NCBI GenBank assembly: GCA_030248215.1
Contig: JASANG010003623.1
Coordinates: 124,001-188,000 of the forward strand
DNA from: Enoplolaimus lenunculus
Taxonomy: Eukaryota > Nematoda > Enoplea > Enoplida > Thoracostomopsidae
DNA: 64,000 nt
Direction: 5' to 3'
The translations under genes were made by a program, and so were the position numbers. The notes beneath the pieces are model-generated. The model made no database searches. It was given only the letters and a program-made list of their open reading frames with translations, and was not told where the DNA came from. Shown here in pieces: positions 35,920 to 48,290 of the stretch. Every line of letters begins with the position of its first letter. The first letter of the stretch is position 1.

Positions 35920-37095
35920 CCTCTAATTACATATTTTTTGAAACAAAAAAAGTACCATAAACGCAGCAATGCGAGCAACAGGTTGGTGGCTCATTAAAAA
36001 TCAATCCACGTTTTGGAAACCAAGCGATCAAACCGCAATATATTCGCCAGGGGACAACGGCGTATACCTGGGCGGTAGGAAGAATATATCGCCCCAAGAA
36101 ACTTTTGGAGCCACAATAAAAACTCACCTTTACAGGGTTTTGAACAACCTTTCGTGCCTGCCATAAAGTTTTATACGAGATTATACCGCCTTCTCCCCCA
36201 CCCCCGTCAGAAATTTCTGGATCCGCAGCTGAGTGCAAGCAACGGCAGCATATGCTTGACTCGAGTGTACGAGGGCCAAGGTTGGATTTTCTGCGTGGTG
36301 TTAAACTGTCGGAAAAACTTCAATCAGGGTCGTTCAGACCGTATAATTACAACAACGCCCACGCCGTCCGCTGACATAAATTGCCTTGTATAAACTATCG
36401 AAATATTTTCGTTATCTATTTCTCGATCATATTTCATCTTTCACTCAGTATACACTAAGAATTGTTACATGTTTCGGATTTTGGCATAACTTAGGGTTAA
36501 GAAAAAGGTTTAAGTTTTGGCTTAGGATTAAGTTTAACTTTGTGGGCGACAACTGTACACGAGGCTAATTGTGCATACAGCCCATGATCAATTTCAACAA
36601 AACCCAGTTTCAAGACAACGGTGGTTCACTGAATGTATATACGTAAAACCGAGACTGAGACAGAGACCAAGACCTGATTGCCGACGGAGACATGCCATCG
36701 CCAACAGTTCCATACCCTTGGAAAACTGGTTAACAATGAGAATATATAGTGTTTGTTTGACTTTAACAAATCATATGATGTGACTGCTCTGTCGTTAACG
36801 TCAACCAGCCGATGATTCTATGGCATCGAATGTAGACCGCAACAACAGACGTCACCAAATCGGCAGCCTTCCGATAGACTGTGAGTTATCGCTGTTCAGG
36901 ATGTCCATTTTCGCGTTATTTAATACAGTGGGTGAAGTTTTTACGAAAAACTATTCATTTCGGGGCAGTAGAGCAGTCTAGCAGCGGTCTATCTATTGAG
37001 TCTGCACAAGCAGCTGACCGCTTCCCTCGTCAAATTGCAGCCAGGCGTAACCAACAAAATTTCTTCATCAGTAACAAAATTTTAAGTTAAACAAA

Positions 37096-37203
37096 ATGTT
37101 TACCCTCGTATTAACCTTCTCGCTCTTTATTCAAATCCTGACAGTGGAACTACCGGACCCCATCAGCGACGGCGCATTGGCCGCTCCGTCTATAAATTGC
37201 TAA
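37096..37203 (+). CDS. Possible secreted micropeptide, 35 codons
   Basis: ATG TTT ACC opens a frame reading MFTLVLTFSLFIQILTVEL, a signal-peptide-like hydrophobic core, followed by PDPISDGALAAPSINC and TAA. The size and a lone C-terminal Cys would suit a small secreted peptide, but a 35-codon frame in AT-rich DNA can arise by chance, and I see no processing sites or paralogue in the window. Confidence 0.2.
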   Translation: MFTLVLTFSLFIQILTVELPDPISDGALAAPSINC

Positions 37204-37564
37204 AATTGCGTTTGGCTTATTGCTTGCAAGATTTTTAATAATCTATATATTAAAGTTGGAACGCCCCACATACGAATTTTGGGCACACATGCAAATGAAG
37301 ACTGTACGCGTAGAGAATACCTATCCTTTCTGATATGTTTAATACATTTGCAAAGCACTACAGCTTATCACAAAGCAGTTTTTTTAATTTCGTACTATAA
37401 ATATGAGGAGTCCAGGCAATAATATAACTTAGGGCCGTAGGAGCCTTGTCCAGTTGCACATGTGTGCAACTACGTGCACTAGTATAATACATTGCGCTAT
37501 TATCGGCGGTCTCGTTTCAAAACCGTTGCTGTGTCGCTGCGAGACTGACTATATTTAGACTTAC

Positions 37565-37732
37565 GCGTGTCGTCTCCTGCATCACTTTTCGAAGACGAAA
37601 CAGCATCGCGTTGGTCGCTTTGAATATTTCGTGATTTTCTGCTCCATTGTTTAAACCGTTGGCTGCCAGTTGCAGTTAAATCGTGGAAACTTTGACTGAT
37701 TTTTGAGCCGAACGCTGTTTTCCGACCTGAAG
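37565..37732 (-). CDS. Minus-strand exon, possible 5' exon of the Fezzin-like gene
   Basis: Acceptor ttttgcag; strong donor ACGC|gtaagt. It reads ASGRKTAFGSKISQSFHDL then TATGSQRFKQWSRKSRN, ending DAVSSSKSDAGDDT. The incoming phase is satisfied by the donor at 43116 and the outgoing base C fits the exon at 21227 (PDPTPIDIV). If the donor is not used, the frame runs on to TAA at 37500-37502 and this is a terminal exon of a separate gene. Not recognised by family. The implied intron to 21227 is about 16 kb, packed with MITEs. Confidence 0.5.
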
Positions 37733-38098
37733 CTGCAAAACTGTGTAAGTTTCTGAGTAAATAAGCGATAATAAAGCTAATGTCAATGATATTCGAAAAA
37801 TAATTGTACTACTATAAGCCAAATTGTATTGCATGGGTAGAACCGCTGTGGAGAGAGATGACTGCTACCTCATGATTTTATTTTGCAGGCAGATCTAGAA
37901 ATTCCTAAAAGAGAGCGAGACCGAATCAACAAGAAAAACTCACCAGCGAAGCTAGCTAAAGCCGTACAAGCCAGTTTAGTGCTAAACTTTGGTACAAAAT
38001 CTTGCTTTTGATCAGTGTTGGGGGGCTAGACGTGGGTGCTCCCTTTGATCCACAAGTGCAATTAAGGATTTAAGCAACAGCAGCGAAAAGTTTGCATG

Positions 38099-38170
38099 GC
38101 TGCTTAGCTCCGGGGCTAAAGCAGCGGACCGGTCATCCGTACGTCGTGGGTTCGAGCGCCACCGCACCAG
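38099..38170 (+). other. tRNA-like pseudogene or SINE head
   Basis: TTAGCTCCGGGGCTAAAGC resembles a D arm, GCGGA/TCCGT forms a 5-bp anticodon-type stem around CCGGTCA, and GTGGGTTCGAGCGCCAC a T arm. Position 33 is C instead of U and the acceptor stem pairs only at three positions, so it is unlikely to be functional. Confidence 0.5.
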
Positions 38171-38848
38171 CGGCAAAATTTTATGAAGGGCTCTATATGG
38201 TACTGCTTAACGTAGAATTACAATTTAACGTCTTGAAATATTATTGATTCAAAATTAAGATGTTTTTTTATATATTTACGGCAACTTTATCCGTTGCATA
38301 AACAGAGCGGGTTCAATTGTGTGAGCGAAAGTAGAAGATAATTTCTGTAAAACCGGAAACTACAAAAACTCCAATTTTTATCGTGCTTTTCACACTTAGT
38401 ATCATTCTGGCACACATTCTCGTACGTGTACACAGAGGTTGACCGAGGAGTTCAGACCAATACAGAAACTTTGGCATGGCCAACCCTGAAATTTTTTGAC
38501 CGTGCTTGTTAATACTCCAAATCCTTGTATGCGGCCCGTAAAATTTTTGACCTCCTTAACCTATTGGGCCAGTTACAGGTCTGCATTGTCAGAGAATCAA
38601 CGAAAAACACTGAACTTAATATAAAATTTAATAAATGTTGAAGCCTTAACATTTAGAACTATTTGTGTTTTAACTGAAATACTTATAGATAGACAAAAGT
38701 GTACCATGACCTAACCGAACCTTAAGAAAAAGTTCTGTTGATGGCCCGTAAAAGTATTAATACAAACATGTGCCAAAATACATTTCTCGTTCATTTGAAA
38801 ATTTCAGTTTTGAGCCGCTGGCTCTCTTATGATCTACGATCAACCCAT

Positions 38849-39157
38849 GTGTATATGTCGCAAGCCAATCTACTATTCAGGCCAATTACCTATTAGCCTA
38901 AGTAGGCAATGTGCTATTCTGAGCAAATAGCAGATTGGCCTAGGCGAAATAGCGATTGTAAGATGTATAAAAACAAGTAATGTAAAACTAACGCTGATTG
39001 GTTAACGGTGTTGTGTCTGTCCAAATCGTCAAACCTTATTGGTCTATATGTTTAATAGCAGTTTAGCCTGGCGATCCTGCTATTACGCAAAATAGCAGAT
39101 TGGCCTAGACCAATCGGTAATTGGCCTGAATAGCAGATTAGCCCACAAGATATACAC
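38849..39157. mobile_element. TIR element (about 310 bp) with repeated 'AATAGCAGATTGGCC'
   Basis: Left GTGTATATGTCGCAAGCCAA then CTACTATTCAGGCCAATTAC; right reverse complement GTGTATATCTTGTGGGCTAA then CTGCTATTCAGGCCAATTAC. AATAGCAGATTGGCCTAG occurs twice inside. Confidence 0.75.
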
Positions 39158-41586
39158 CAGATTAACATTGCTTACCTAACGCTCTGTGCATGTTCACAAA
39201 CTAACAAACGTTAAAACCGTATATATAACAGACTGACGTTACGTTATTATTGTCGATATCGCATGAATTACGGAAATTCCATGTTTTACCATTTCGTTAA
39301 CCTTTTTACAACTACTCTATAGCGCATTTGTGCATTTGTATAATAAATATGTTGTATTTTTAGTCAAAAAACAATTTTGTTGTGCATCAAGTAGTATAGA
39401 ACTATTAAACACGGACGGACAACGGATACTCCTTGGAGATTTCAAAATAATATAGTATTTTGGGGATTGGGATGGGACACGTTATTTTCTATTGCGATCT
39501 TCGTTGTAAAAAAACCTTTTGTACATTTCTCGCCTAGTTTTCAAAATTGTCAAATTCTGGCATAGTTTTTTTAGGCTTAGGCTCAGCGTTTAGGCTTGGG
39601 ATTAGGCCTAAGATTTACGACAGGGTTTTGGTTTAGGCAGAGCCTTTACACTACTTGTGGTAGCAAAAGTGTTTAAATGTTTGAAATAATTTATTGTTTT
39701 GGTATTTTACACTGGAGTTTCATGAAGAATATATTAGCAACATGTCTATTGAGGCGTAGCGAGCAAAAAGTTTTTTTATTTCACAGACCAAAGGACAGTT
39801 ATAAAGTTTTTACACTTGGCGAAAAATCTTCTTTGAATTCATAAAGAGTTTTGTGATAAAAATTGCTTCGTTTTGCAGTATGATTAGTGCGGTATATGCC
39901 GGCATACTAAGCGAACTGTTTATTGTTTGGGTCCATGCTTGGTGCGAAATTAGCAAAAATTACAGCCTCCTCTGGTTTTGTGTTCATATATAACGAACAA
40001 CTCGAACGACACGAATGATATTTGGTTATTTTGTGTTTACATTAAGATGCTGAATGTTGGAATTTTTCACTCATAATAATGATAATTCGATCAACTTTTG
40101 CGTCAGTTAATTACAGTTCGTCTGTGACAAACATCGTTTAACTGAATTTTATAATGTTTCAGCGCCGCAAGTAATAATATTTATAAATCCAGAGGGGCGT
40201 TCGGGGAACCCCACACCCCTCCCATTACAAAATATTTAGTTATCAAATGGTAAGGTCCGTACTTTACAATTTTTTACTCTTATGCTACGAAATATGCGTT
40301 TATCTTTATGTCGTTGCATCTCCACCAGTAAGCCATGTCGCCAATATGGCTAACCATCGTACCCGTTGCCGCAGTGGCTAGCCATCGTTACAACGGCGCC
40401 TGATTGGTTTATCTGATGGCAAATCAAAACGATTCTCATAAAACCATGAAATAATGCTGACTCCAGTAAAAATATACATTGCAAAAATAGTTGCCTATTC
40501 AGTCAGTAGCTGTTGTTGCGCTGACTATCGTGTGACAATTAGTGCGGTGGCTAACCATATTGGCGATACGGCTAAATTGATGCGGGGGCTACGTCATATC
40601 TTGCGCTTCACAGTCAGAAATTTCTGATACGACAGTGGCAGGAATTTATGATAAAAAAAGACATCGAAAAACTCTTCGACTCAAAAATCTGTGGTCCGTC
40701 ATTATGCTTAGTTTTCAGTTTAAGATTACGCTTAGCATTATGTTTTAGGCTTAAGCTTAAACTTATGACACTGTCGGGTAGCCGACGGTCTGTGAGCATT
40801 TCTCGTACAATAAAGAAAATGCGTGCGGGGGCATACTCAATTTTGACAGCACATAAATCTATCAACGTTGCCGAAAAATTTGCCAAAGGGAAACTAGGAA
40901 ATTTTAGGTATATATTATGCGGATCTGAAATATTTCTTATTTCGCCTCCAAATTTACTGCGAAAACATAAACATCAATGGGTAAGCGTAACAGTAGCTTC
41001 GAGTTCCGTAGTTCTTCACTATTCAAACGTTGCAAACTCATGTATTTATGTCTGTATGTATGTATGCTCACAGCATATTGCACTTTAGTCGTTACAAATT
41101 CATATGTGTACGTAGAAAAGACAATTTGACAGTTCAATCCGTTACACGCCATGCACTGTGCAAGAATTGCTCTGCAGTCAAAAAAATGTTGTTCGTTCAT
41201 TATTTATTAATTGAAAAATCGCGAAGTACTAAACTACATAATATAATCAATGTAAGGTAAACAAGAAAAACAAAATGTTAAACCACCGTACCGGTTTGGT
41301 TCAAGTATATTTTGCTTCAGTAGCCTGAAAATTGGCTAATGAATGGTTTGCGATGGAAAAAGTTGTGCATCGCCCGATGAGTTAAGTAGGTCATGTATGG
41401 GCGCCGCCAGAATATTCCATTTAGCATGTGTAAGTGGTGTTCTGTTAACAAATTTTCAAATACCCGTCTGTAGCAGCAATTTATTCTATGTTTTGCTCTA
41501 TATAGCCACATATATAAATAATTGCTGGGCAGTGGCTGTTCCAGAAATTTTTGACTTTGGAAGCAGCAGGATTTATAACGCAAAAA

Positions 41587-41690
41587 GCAATATATACATA
41601 TATATAAATATATATTATATATATTTATATATGTATATATATGTATATATATGTATATATGTCAATATATATTTATACATATTATATAGT
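41587..41690. repeat. AT microsatellite (TATATA/TATATG)
   Basis: Alternating tatata, tatatt and gtatatat runs over about 100 bp. It creates an ORF rich in Tyr and Ile that is not a gene. Confidence 0.9.
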
Positions 41691-42516
41691 TTGCAATTTA
41701 GAATGAACGTCGCAGGTAATCGCAAGCTAATTAATAAATATTCAAATTTCAAAAGAATACTGACAACAACAATTCAAATAAGCGGATAGTGCAAGCTCCC
41801 CAACAACGGTAATTTTTACAAACGAAAAAAAGCTGCGATGTAAAAGTAAAAAAGTCATACCATTTGACAGGCAACAGTAAAAGTTGTCGCACTCCGCGTA
41901 ATGCTTATAACTAAAATATTTAGTAAGTTTACTGCAGTGCACAACGCTACGAAGTTGAACAGAAAGTAGTTTGATAGTTTTGAAAATTGAGGGTGGAAAT
42001 TTTAGTGTAAATAGAGTTTTTTCCGTTTCACCCAAATGTAAAAAGTGTGAAATTCGTACTGAAAACGAAAATTGGATCGTTTAAAATGCGAAATACAAAA
42101 TATTTAATGTATCGATAAAGGCCGCCCGCTGCAACGAAAACTTAACGCCCTCAAACTATATATCATAATAAACATAAGTATTGTTCATTTAATAGTACAA
42201 ACGTTAGCTTTGCCTGCAAGTAACAATTCTACGGATTATGTGGGACGGGGGAGCACAATTGATCCCTTGTAAGTAATTTTAATATATAGGTGTATTGACT
42301 AAAAATGACTTTAGAAATGGAAAATTTCCAACGAAAATAGGTGCAATATCGGATATATCAGTAAGAAATGGGGGCGGAGGGCGGGTTAAAAATTATTAAC
42401 AGACCTTAACCGAATAGCTTAGGGGTGCGTTTGGAGAGGCCAAATAATTATCAGCCCTCCCTTATGTTGGGGTCACTGCGGTACTTATAGGCAGCTTATA
42501 TTTGCGCGATATGTGG

Positions 42517-42940
42517 GGTCTAACGGTTGAATTTCAAATTTTTTGCATATTTGAGCTTCTCAGCAACCCTGATGATTTCACACACAAATTTGAGTTTTTA
42601 AAAAATTAAATTGTTTAAGGTTCCAAGGTCCCCCCACTGACCCAATGAATTTTTAACAAAATGTTCAACAAATTATAATGCATTAAACGCAGCAGAGTAA
42701 AACTTTGCCCGCGGGTAAACGTGGGTCGGGCAATGAATTTCAGCCGCGAGTATACCCGCGGGCAAAGATTTGTATCACGGGTGAAAAAATTTCATTTCCG
42801 AGGCTAAAACGCGTTTCGGGTAAAAAATCCTTAATCACCTGGTTCAACGCAGCTCACAGAGCTGAGCCGAATGGGTTAAGTCTTCCATCATCAGACCATT
42901 ACGAATTATGATCAAAGACCATTGGTGACGAATTATGATC
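42517..42940. mobile_element. Foldback element relic, related to 59715
   Basis: 'ttgcatatttgagcttctca', 'gatgatttcacacacaaatt', 'gtttttaaaaaattaaatt' and 'cagctcacagagctgagccg' match the family, with an unrelated GCCCGCGGGTAAA-type palindromic insert at 42705-42770. Confidence 0.6.
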
Positions 42941-43115
42941 AAATAGCTAATTTGGCGCCGTATATAACACATCTTTGGCAGCGCGCCAAGTCAGATATTT
43001 GGTGATAACTGAAAATTATTATATACTCTTTTGTTGCTCATTTCTTCAAAAGTGTCGGTAGCGCTAGAATCCACTACCGATCCCTTCAGCGCAGTTTTAA
43101 AAGCTTGTCACTTAC

Positions 43116-43803
43116 CAAATAACAAATCATTAGACGAACATCTATCCCCTGTTCGCGCTGTGCGTCGTTGTTTTTTCAAGCTCAAACGAGCGATTGTTCG
43201 CGACAATTCGTTTAATTTTCCGCCTGAGTTTAACTGTTCGTCCTTAATCCAATGTTGATCAGTTGTATTCTTATCAGTATCCGATTGCGAATTGTTTCTG
43301 TCATTGCTTCTGCTGAGATTTTCACTGGTTTTGCTGATATTTTCGTTGTTTTTGCTGATATTTTCATTGTTTATACAGATATTTTTATTATTTTCTCTGA
43401 TGTTGTCTTTGTCGTTAATATTAGATTTTCCGTTAATACTTGTTTTTCCCGTTTCGATATTGGTTTGAACAACACGTTTCGATGAAAGCAATGAAGTTAC
43501 CAGCACTTTGGGAGCCGTCAACGTTAAACCATGTTTGAAGCGGGTTGAAAACGAACGACCCCACGTTCCGTTTATGGCGGTATTAATTTGGTTCTTCGTG
43601 CTAGACTTTGCAAAATCATAATTTTTCGTAAGTACAGCGACTGTTTCTGAATTCGGTCTTGGAGGTCTACCTGATGGACTCTTCGATGTAGCAGGTGATG
43701 CGGTTGGAGGCGCAACGCTGGTCTTAAACGAAAAATATGTACTCAGCGGCCGATCCAGAAATTTCTTACGTATTGGCTGGCTGGTAAAACCTGCGAAACT
43801 CAT
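43116..43803 (-). CDS. Minus-strand exon, candidate first exon of the same gene
   Basis: Open from an ATG at 43803 to a perfect donor (TTTG|gtaagtg); 229 codons plus one base. It contains a Pro/Ser-rich part, then INTAINGTWGRSFSTRFKHG and LTLTAPKVLV, an Asn/Lys-rich low-complexity stretch of repeated NNENISK units, and a basic end (LSLKKQRRTARTGD) before SSNDLLF. The ATG is doubtful: bases 43741-43770 match the end of a dispersed repeat (reverse complement of AGAAATTTCTGGATCCGC, also at 10088, 35547 and 36206). The true exon may begin at the acceptor 'tttttcgtttaag' just inside it, near 43727. Family unrecognised. Confidence 0.45.
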
Positions 43804-43852
43804 GTTTTACTGTATGCTATATATGTGACAATTTAGTGAGGGAGAAAAATTG

Positions 43853-44113
43853 GGCCCATATAAAGATCAGGGCGGAACGTTTTTCTGTGTGACTAGAAAA
43901 GAGTAAGCTTAAGCTTTAGACTAATTTTTTTGTTTTGCTTAGGCTTAGGCTTACGCTTAGGCTTAGGAATATGCTCATTATTACGCTTACGCTTACGCTT
44001 AGGCTTAGGCATATGCTCATTCTTATGCTTACGCTTACGCTTACGCTTACGCTTAGGCTTATGCTTAGGAATATGCTTATAATAGTGGTCCGCCCATGTT
44101 CTTTACATTGGCC
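43853..44113. mobile_element. TTAGGC-carrying MITE, family A, perfect 8-bp TSD
   Basis: TIRs GGCCCATATAAAGATCAGGG / GGCCAATGTAAAGAACATGG. It is flanked by identical 8-mers aaaaattg (43845-43852 and 44114-44121). The interior is a long run of CTTAGG and CTTACG units (43935-44075), a telomere-type array with a recurrent G-to-C variant. Lies about 50 bp upstream of the candidate start at 43803. Confidence 0.9.
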
Positions 44114-44267
44114 AAAAATTGTAAGGTATCTTACCATTTTATCACAAAAAGGAAATGTAACATCGCCGATTTGTAACCAATAAAACAAAACTCATCGGTT
44201 GCGACTAACCCTTTTCACATTAGGTGCCTTCTATACTATGAGTAAACTTAGCTGCAAACTGTGTACA

Positions 44268-44444
44268 CAATGGCGGATCCATGGGGGGCCCACGTCGGCC
44301 GTGTCCACCCACAACAGCATCTCGACAAAAATTATATAGCAATTTTGTGACAATAGTTCGTGGTTTGTGTGTGGGTCAAAAATAAGTTTATTACCTGTGA
44401 AATTTTGCCCCCCCCCCCATTTTGAGATCCTGGATCCGCCACTG
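44268..44444. mobile_element. hAT-like MITE, copy 4
   Basis: CAATGGCGGATCCATG ... CTGGATCCGCCACTG with perfect TSD tgtgtaca (44260-44267, 44445-44452). Opposite orientation to copies 1 and 3; interior slightly shorter, with gcaattttgtgac unlike the others. Confidence 0.93.
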
Positions 44445-45104
44445 TGTGTACATGACATAATCAAAAATGAACAATGTTTAGCAATTGTTTTGAGCTCGAA
44501 GATCACGATTGAGTAGCTGATTGATGACGTTACCCGCCTTTCATACAAAAGTCTGACGCTTGAATCATACTTTTAGAGTATATCTCAGATGAAACAAAAA
44601 ATATTCATGAATGATCAGGTTGAACTGACAGTTGATCTAAGGACGCAAATAATTACAAAAATAACAACTGCATATTTCGACTGCGATTTATTGAATTTGT
44701 ATTATTTCTGTTAGACACAGGAGGAACAGTCTTCTTAAATGCTTAAGCTGTCTTTATTGTAGAACCTTGAAATTCTGTTATTTAAAAGAATAATGTTTCC
44801 GACAACCATTATAATACAAACTACGACCAGCAACATATTTTGCTTACTTCGTCTCTGGCTGCAGAGTTATCCTCAACAAGCAAATTTGCATTCTGTAAGG
44901 CTGCGCTAGTATAAGTCACAGAGTTTGTAACTTCGGATGATGACATAAAGGCTTGATTTGCTTGCAACCTTGAATGCTTTATCATAAAGATTGAATAACT
45001 AGTACTAAGAAAGTTTTTAACTGTAAGACATAATCACCACTGTTTCTTTGTAACTAAAAAATTAATGATTCTTTCACCGCAGTCCCCACGATTAGCTATT
45101 AATG

Positions 45105-45462
45105 CTGGCTGGGTTACCAAAACCATACTTAAGTACGTGTTAAGACATTACTTGACCATTTTGTCGTTTTTAAGAGCGTAAGTTAAGTAAATAGTTAAGT
45201 CGCTGACTAAATTTGATAGATTACAAATTTACCATTCGGGCATACTAACTTTGGTCAAATTGAAATTATCGACTATTGGTCCCTCCTCAATATAAAGAAA
45301 AACTATTAGTTTTTTGTTTTATGACAACGGCTGACGTTTGGCGTTTATTTGTTTGTGCTCGAAAATTTAAGCACTTACTTAAGTGTGCGACCGAAGTAAT
45401 TACTTAAGTATAACTTAAGTAAATACTTGAGTAAAGATTTCAGAAACTCAGCCACTATAAAG
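45105..45462. mobile_element. ACTTAAGTA-rich TIR element
   Basis: Left GGCTGGGTTACCAAAACCAT, right (reverse complement) GGCTGAGTTTCTGAAATC; many cttaagta and taagtaa motifs in the subterminal regions. A diverged relative lies at about 54580-55076, ending 'ttagaaacccagcca'. Confidence 0.6.
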
Positions 45463-48077
45463 CTAAATCACTGGAAGCTTAATATATATAGGCTTGAGTT
45501 TGAAAGTAAAACATTTTGATATACTCGGAATTCCTATTCGAGTAACCTATTTTGATTTTGGAGTCAAGACTAGATGTTTAACATTAGTAAAGATTTTTAT
45601 GAAAACATCAACATATTCAGCAAATTCAAATCTTCGTGGAAAAACATCGGACTCAAATCAAAATATGACACAGAGATTGTGGCATGTTTTAACTTTGGTT
45701 CTCAGGTTTTAGTTATATCTACCATGGCCCGAGTTCAATGTAAGATAAAAACAGAATCTGTGTTAAAAATCATTTCCACAAAACGAGTAGAGAAGATATT
45801 AGGAAAACAAAGTTAGCCTTAATATATTAATCCCTGGTAACAAATTAACGGCCAATCACTGCTTCAGAAGAAAAAACAAACGCGAAAGCTTTTACAGCTC
45901 AAATCGCTTTAAAAACAACTAAAAAATGTTGTTCTAAATTTACTTCACACAACCCGTGAGAAATTAATTTACTTTTCACGCGTAACCACCGCAAATATTT
46001 GAGGCATTTTCTAAACAAAGCACAAAAGTTCGACGTCTTTCTCTGTACAGCAGCGTATCCAGAATTTCATTTGGAGGGCTAAGGGCATCATAACCATCAG
46101 TTGAAATAAATCTTTTGTTCTCTAGGATCCATAAGGTTAGTCTTCTAAGCAATTTAAAAAGATGATATGTGCGTTTACTCTGATCTGTAGAATTTTTGGG
46201 CGATCGTTTATCGCCACACCACCTTGTGTACGCCGCTGATACGGTTCCTCAAACTCTCTCTCTTTGTTCATCGCTCTCATGGTGGTCATATAGTGTGTGC
46301 ACTATTAACAAAATCCACTGCGTGAAGTAAACGTTTCGGCTCAGTTCTACAATGTTTTCCTTACGCTTCTATAATTCTATACAAAGTCTCAGACACCATT
46401 ATTTCTTGTTTAATTTGCGCGCAAGACTGCAGAAATATTAAAGAGTTCAAAATATAATACATTTGCAACTATTGAAACAACATTTCAAAAAAATATTATA
46501 TCACCCCTATTTTAAGAGGTTGCACGTTGTAAGATTGGAATAGGGCATTTGAGGGAAAAGGAATATATGAGTTTTATTTGTAGCGGCTCTTAAACTTTTT
46601 AGCACAGGAGCAAAAATTTGTTAGGAATTTAATGTGGGGCTCTTGTACACTTGTACATCATACTGGCTAAGCTTAAGTTTAGGTTTAGGCTTCAGCGAAC
46701 GATTAGAGGACTAATGTTTAAATTTATGCCTAACTTTAGTTAACCTATGTTTGAACGTAAGCCTGAGTCTTAATCTAAACGCAAGGAAAATGGGCCCAAG
46801 TGCTAACATAAAGATTGAAGAATTTGTGATTATCATAAACTATAAACATTGTCCGTTGCACAGTTGGGCTTACACTATCTGCGTTTATGTTATAGACGGT
46901 GCATATAAGGATTATCCTTCGAAAATTGTCGAGAGAAGAGAGCAAGTAGTTATTACATAAAACTAAAACCTCTCGCCTGAAATATAATCCTGACTTTATT
47001 TCTTCATGGTATCTTCCTTTCAACATACCGGCCAAATTGATGCTCATTAAACTTGCTCCATTTCGTGGTGCAACCGAAACCTTTCAAAAACCCGAAACCA
47101 TGCAAAACATTGATCTGAATTGTATTTACTCTCATCAGTTCATCGTTGTGGAATAATTAAATAATTAGATTCCACCAATAGTACAACTCTAGTACCCTGT
47201 TTGTGTCACAATATAAAAATGTCAGAAAACAAATCCTTTACGCCAAAAAACTGACTATACACAAAGGTTGTCGGACTATTCTGTACATCATCATTTAACA
47301 AAACGCAGAAACAATCTCAAGTATTTCAATATTTGTTGCTGCTTTAAAGATCTTTATTCATTACATACTCGCCTTTGTGACAAAGGGTGACGTTAATTAT
47401 GAACAAGCAGTGATATAAAAAATCTATTTGCAATAAACCTGAAAGCTTGTATATAGGTCAATAAAATTTTGTCGCTCACTACGGTCGTTTTGAGAACCGG
47501 TGAGTTGACACCATTTCTTGCCGAAATGAAATTCCAACTGCGTTCCTAATTGCTAGTTCTTAGATTGCAAAACAGCCGCCACCGTTTGATTGTAAACCTG
47601 ATTTAAACAGCGAACAATAACTACCTCTATGCAGACATCTTCATTCTAAATGACTAAAAAAATTATCGGCAGCATTAAAAGAACTCTACGTTAGCAAAAT
47701 GATCCTTGCGATCTACGCATCTTCATACCCATTAGAGTAACAATTGAAGGTCTGCCTTAAGGTCTTTCTAAATGCCATCAATTTGATCACTCGGAAACCG
47801 AGACGAAATTCCAAAATGGGGTAATGCCAAATTACATCAATTTGACACTATCGCCACAACTAATCGGTCATTCAAATTCTCAGCTTTCATATACGATTGT
47901 GGTACCAGGCAGCACAATTGTGCCGAGCACACACCGCAAAACCAAAACATAATCAGCCAAACAATTTCAAAAGTGTGACATTGCAAACAGAAAGTGGACA
48001 ACTTCCTTATATTTTAGAGTTCAGATAGGATTATTGAGCAGCTTTTACTAGCTGAGTCATGGGCCAGTTTGAAATCT

Positions 48078-48290
48078 GGGCCCGTATTTTCAAATGTGTG
48101 TCGGACATATCAGCAGTTAGCGATAAAGTTTTCAAAATGACGAACTCATGTAGTTGGGAATCTCAAAATCGAAGCATGCGTAGATCAAATCAATGTCAAA
48201 AAATGTGCTGAATTTCTAACCTCATCATTCACTGCTTCAAAAGTAACATGATCTATCACCAACTAGTGAAAGATGCTCTACATATAAGAG
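48078..48290. mobile_element. Second copy of the 25934 element
   Basis: GGGCCCGTATTTTCAAATGT at the left and 'tctacatataagagaatac' at the right; interior colinear with 25934-26160 but diverged. Confidence 0.6.

Larger units (their letters stand above)
21782..37498. other. Large non-coding stretch, intron or intergenic
   Basis: If the exon at 37565 joins 21227 this is one intron of about 16 kb. It contains most of the recent MITE insertions listed. Apart from the low-confidence micropeptide ORF at 37096, no coding segment with splice and composition support was seen; 33135-33566 and 34060-34353 are open frames without recognisable content. Confidence 0.5.

Noticed and set aside
35616-35978. 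Overlapping ORFs on both strands
   Set aside because: They run across a hAT-like MITE with a perfect TSD; no independent coding support.
38099-38170. Functional tRNA gene
   Set aside because: The anticodon and T arms form, but the acceptor stem does not pair and position 33 is C; best read as a pseudogene or SINE head.
41343-41789. 148-codon ORF with a long Tyr/Ile tail
   Set aside because: The second half is translated AT microsatellite; the first half has no support.
43853-44113. True chromosome end or telomere fusion point
   Set aside because: The array is short, bounded by inverted repeats and an 8-bp TSD, and unique sequence continues on both sides.
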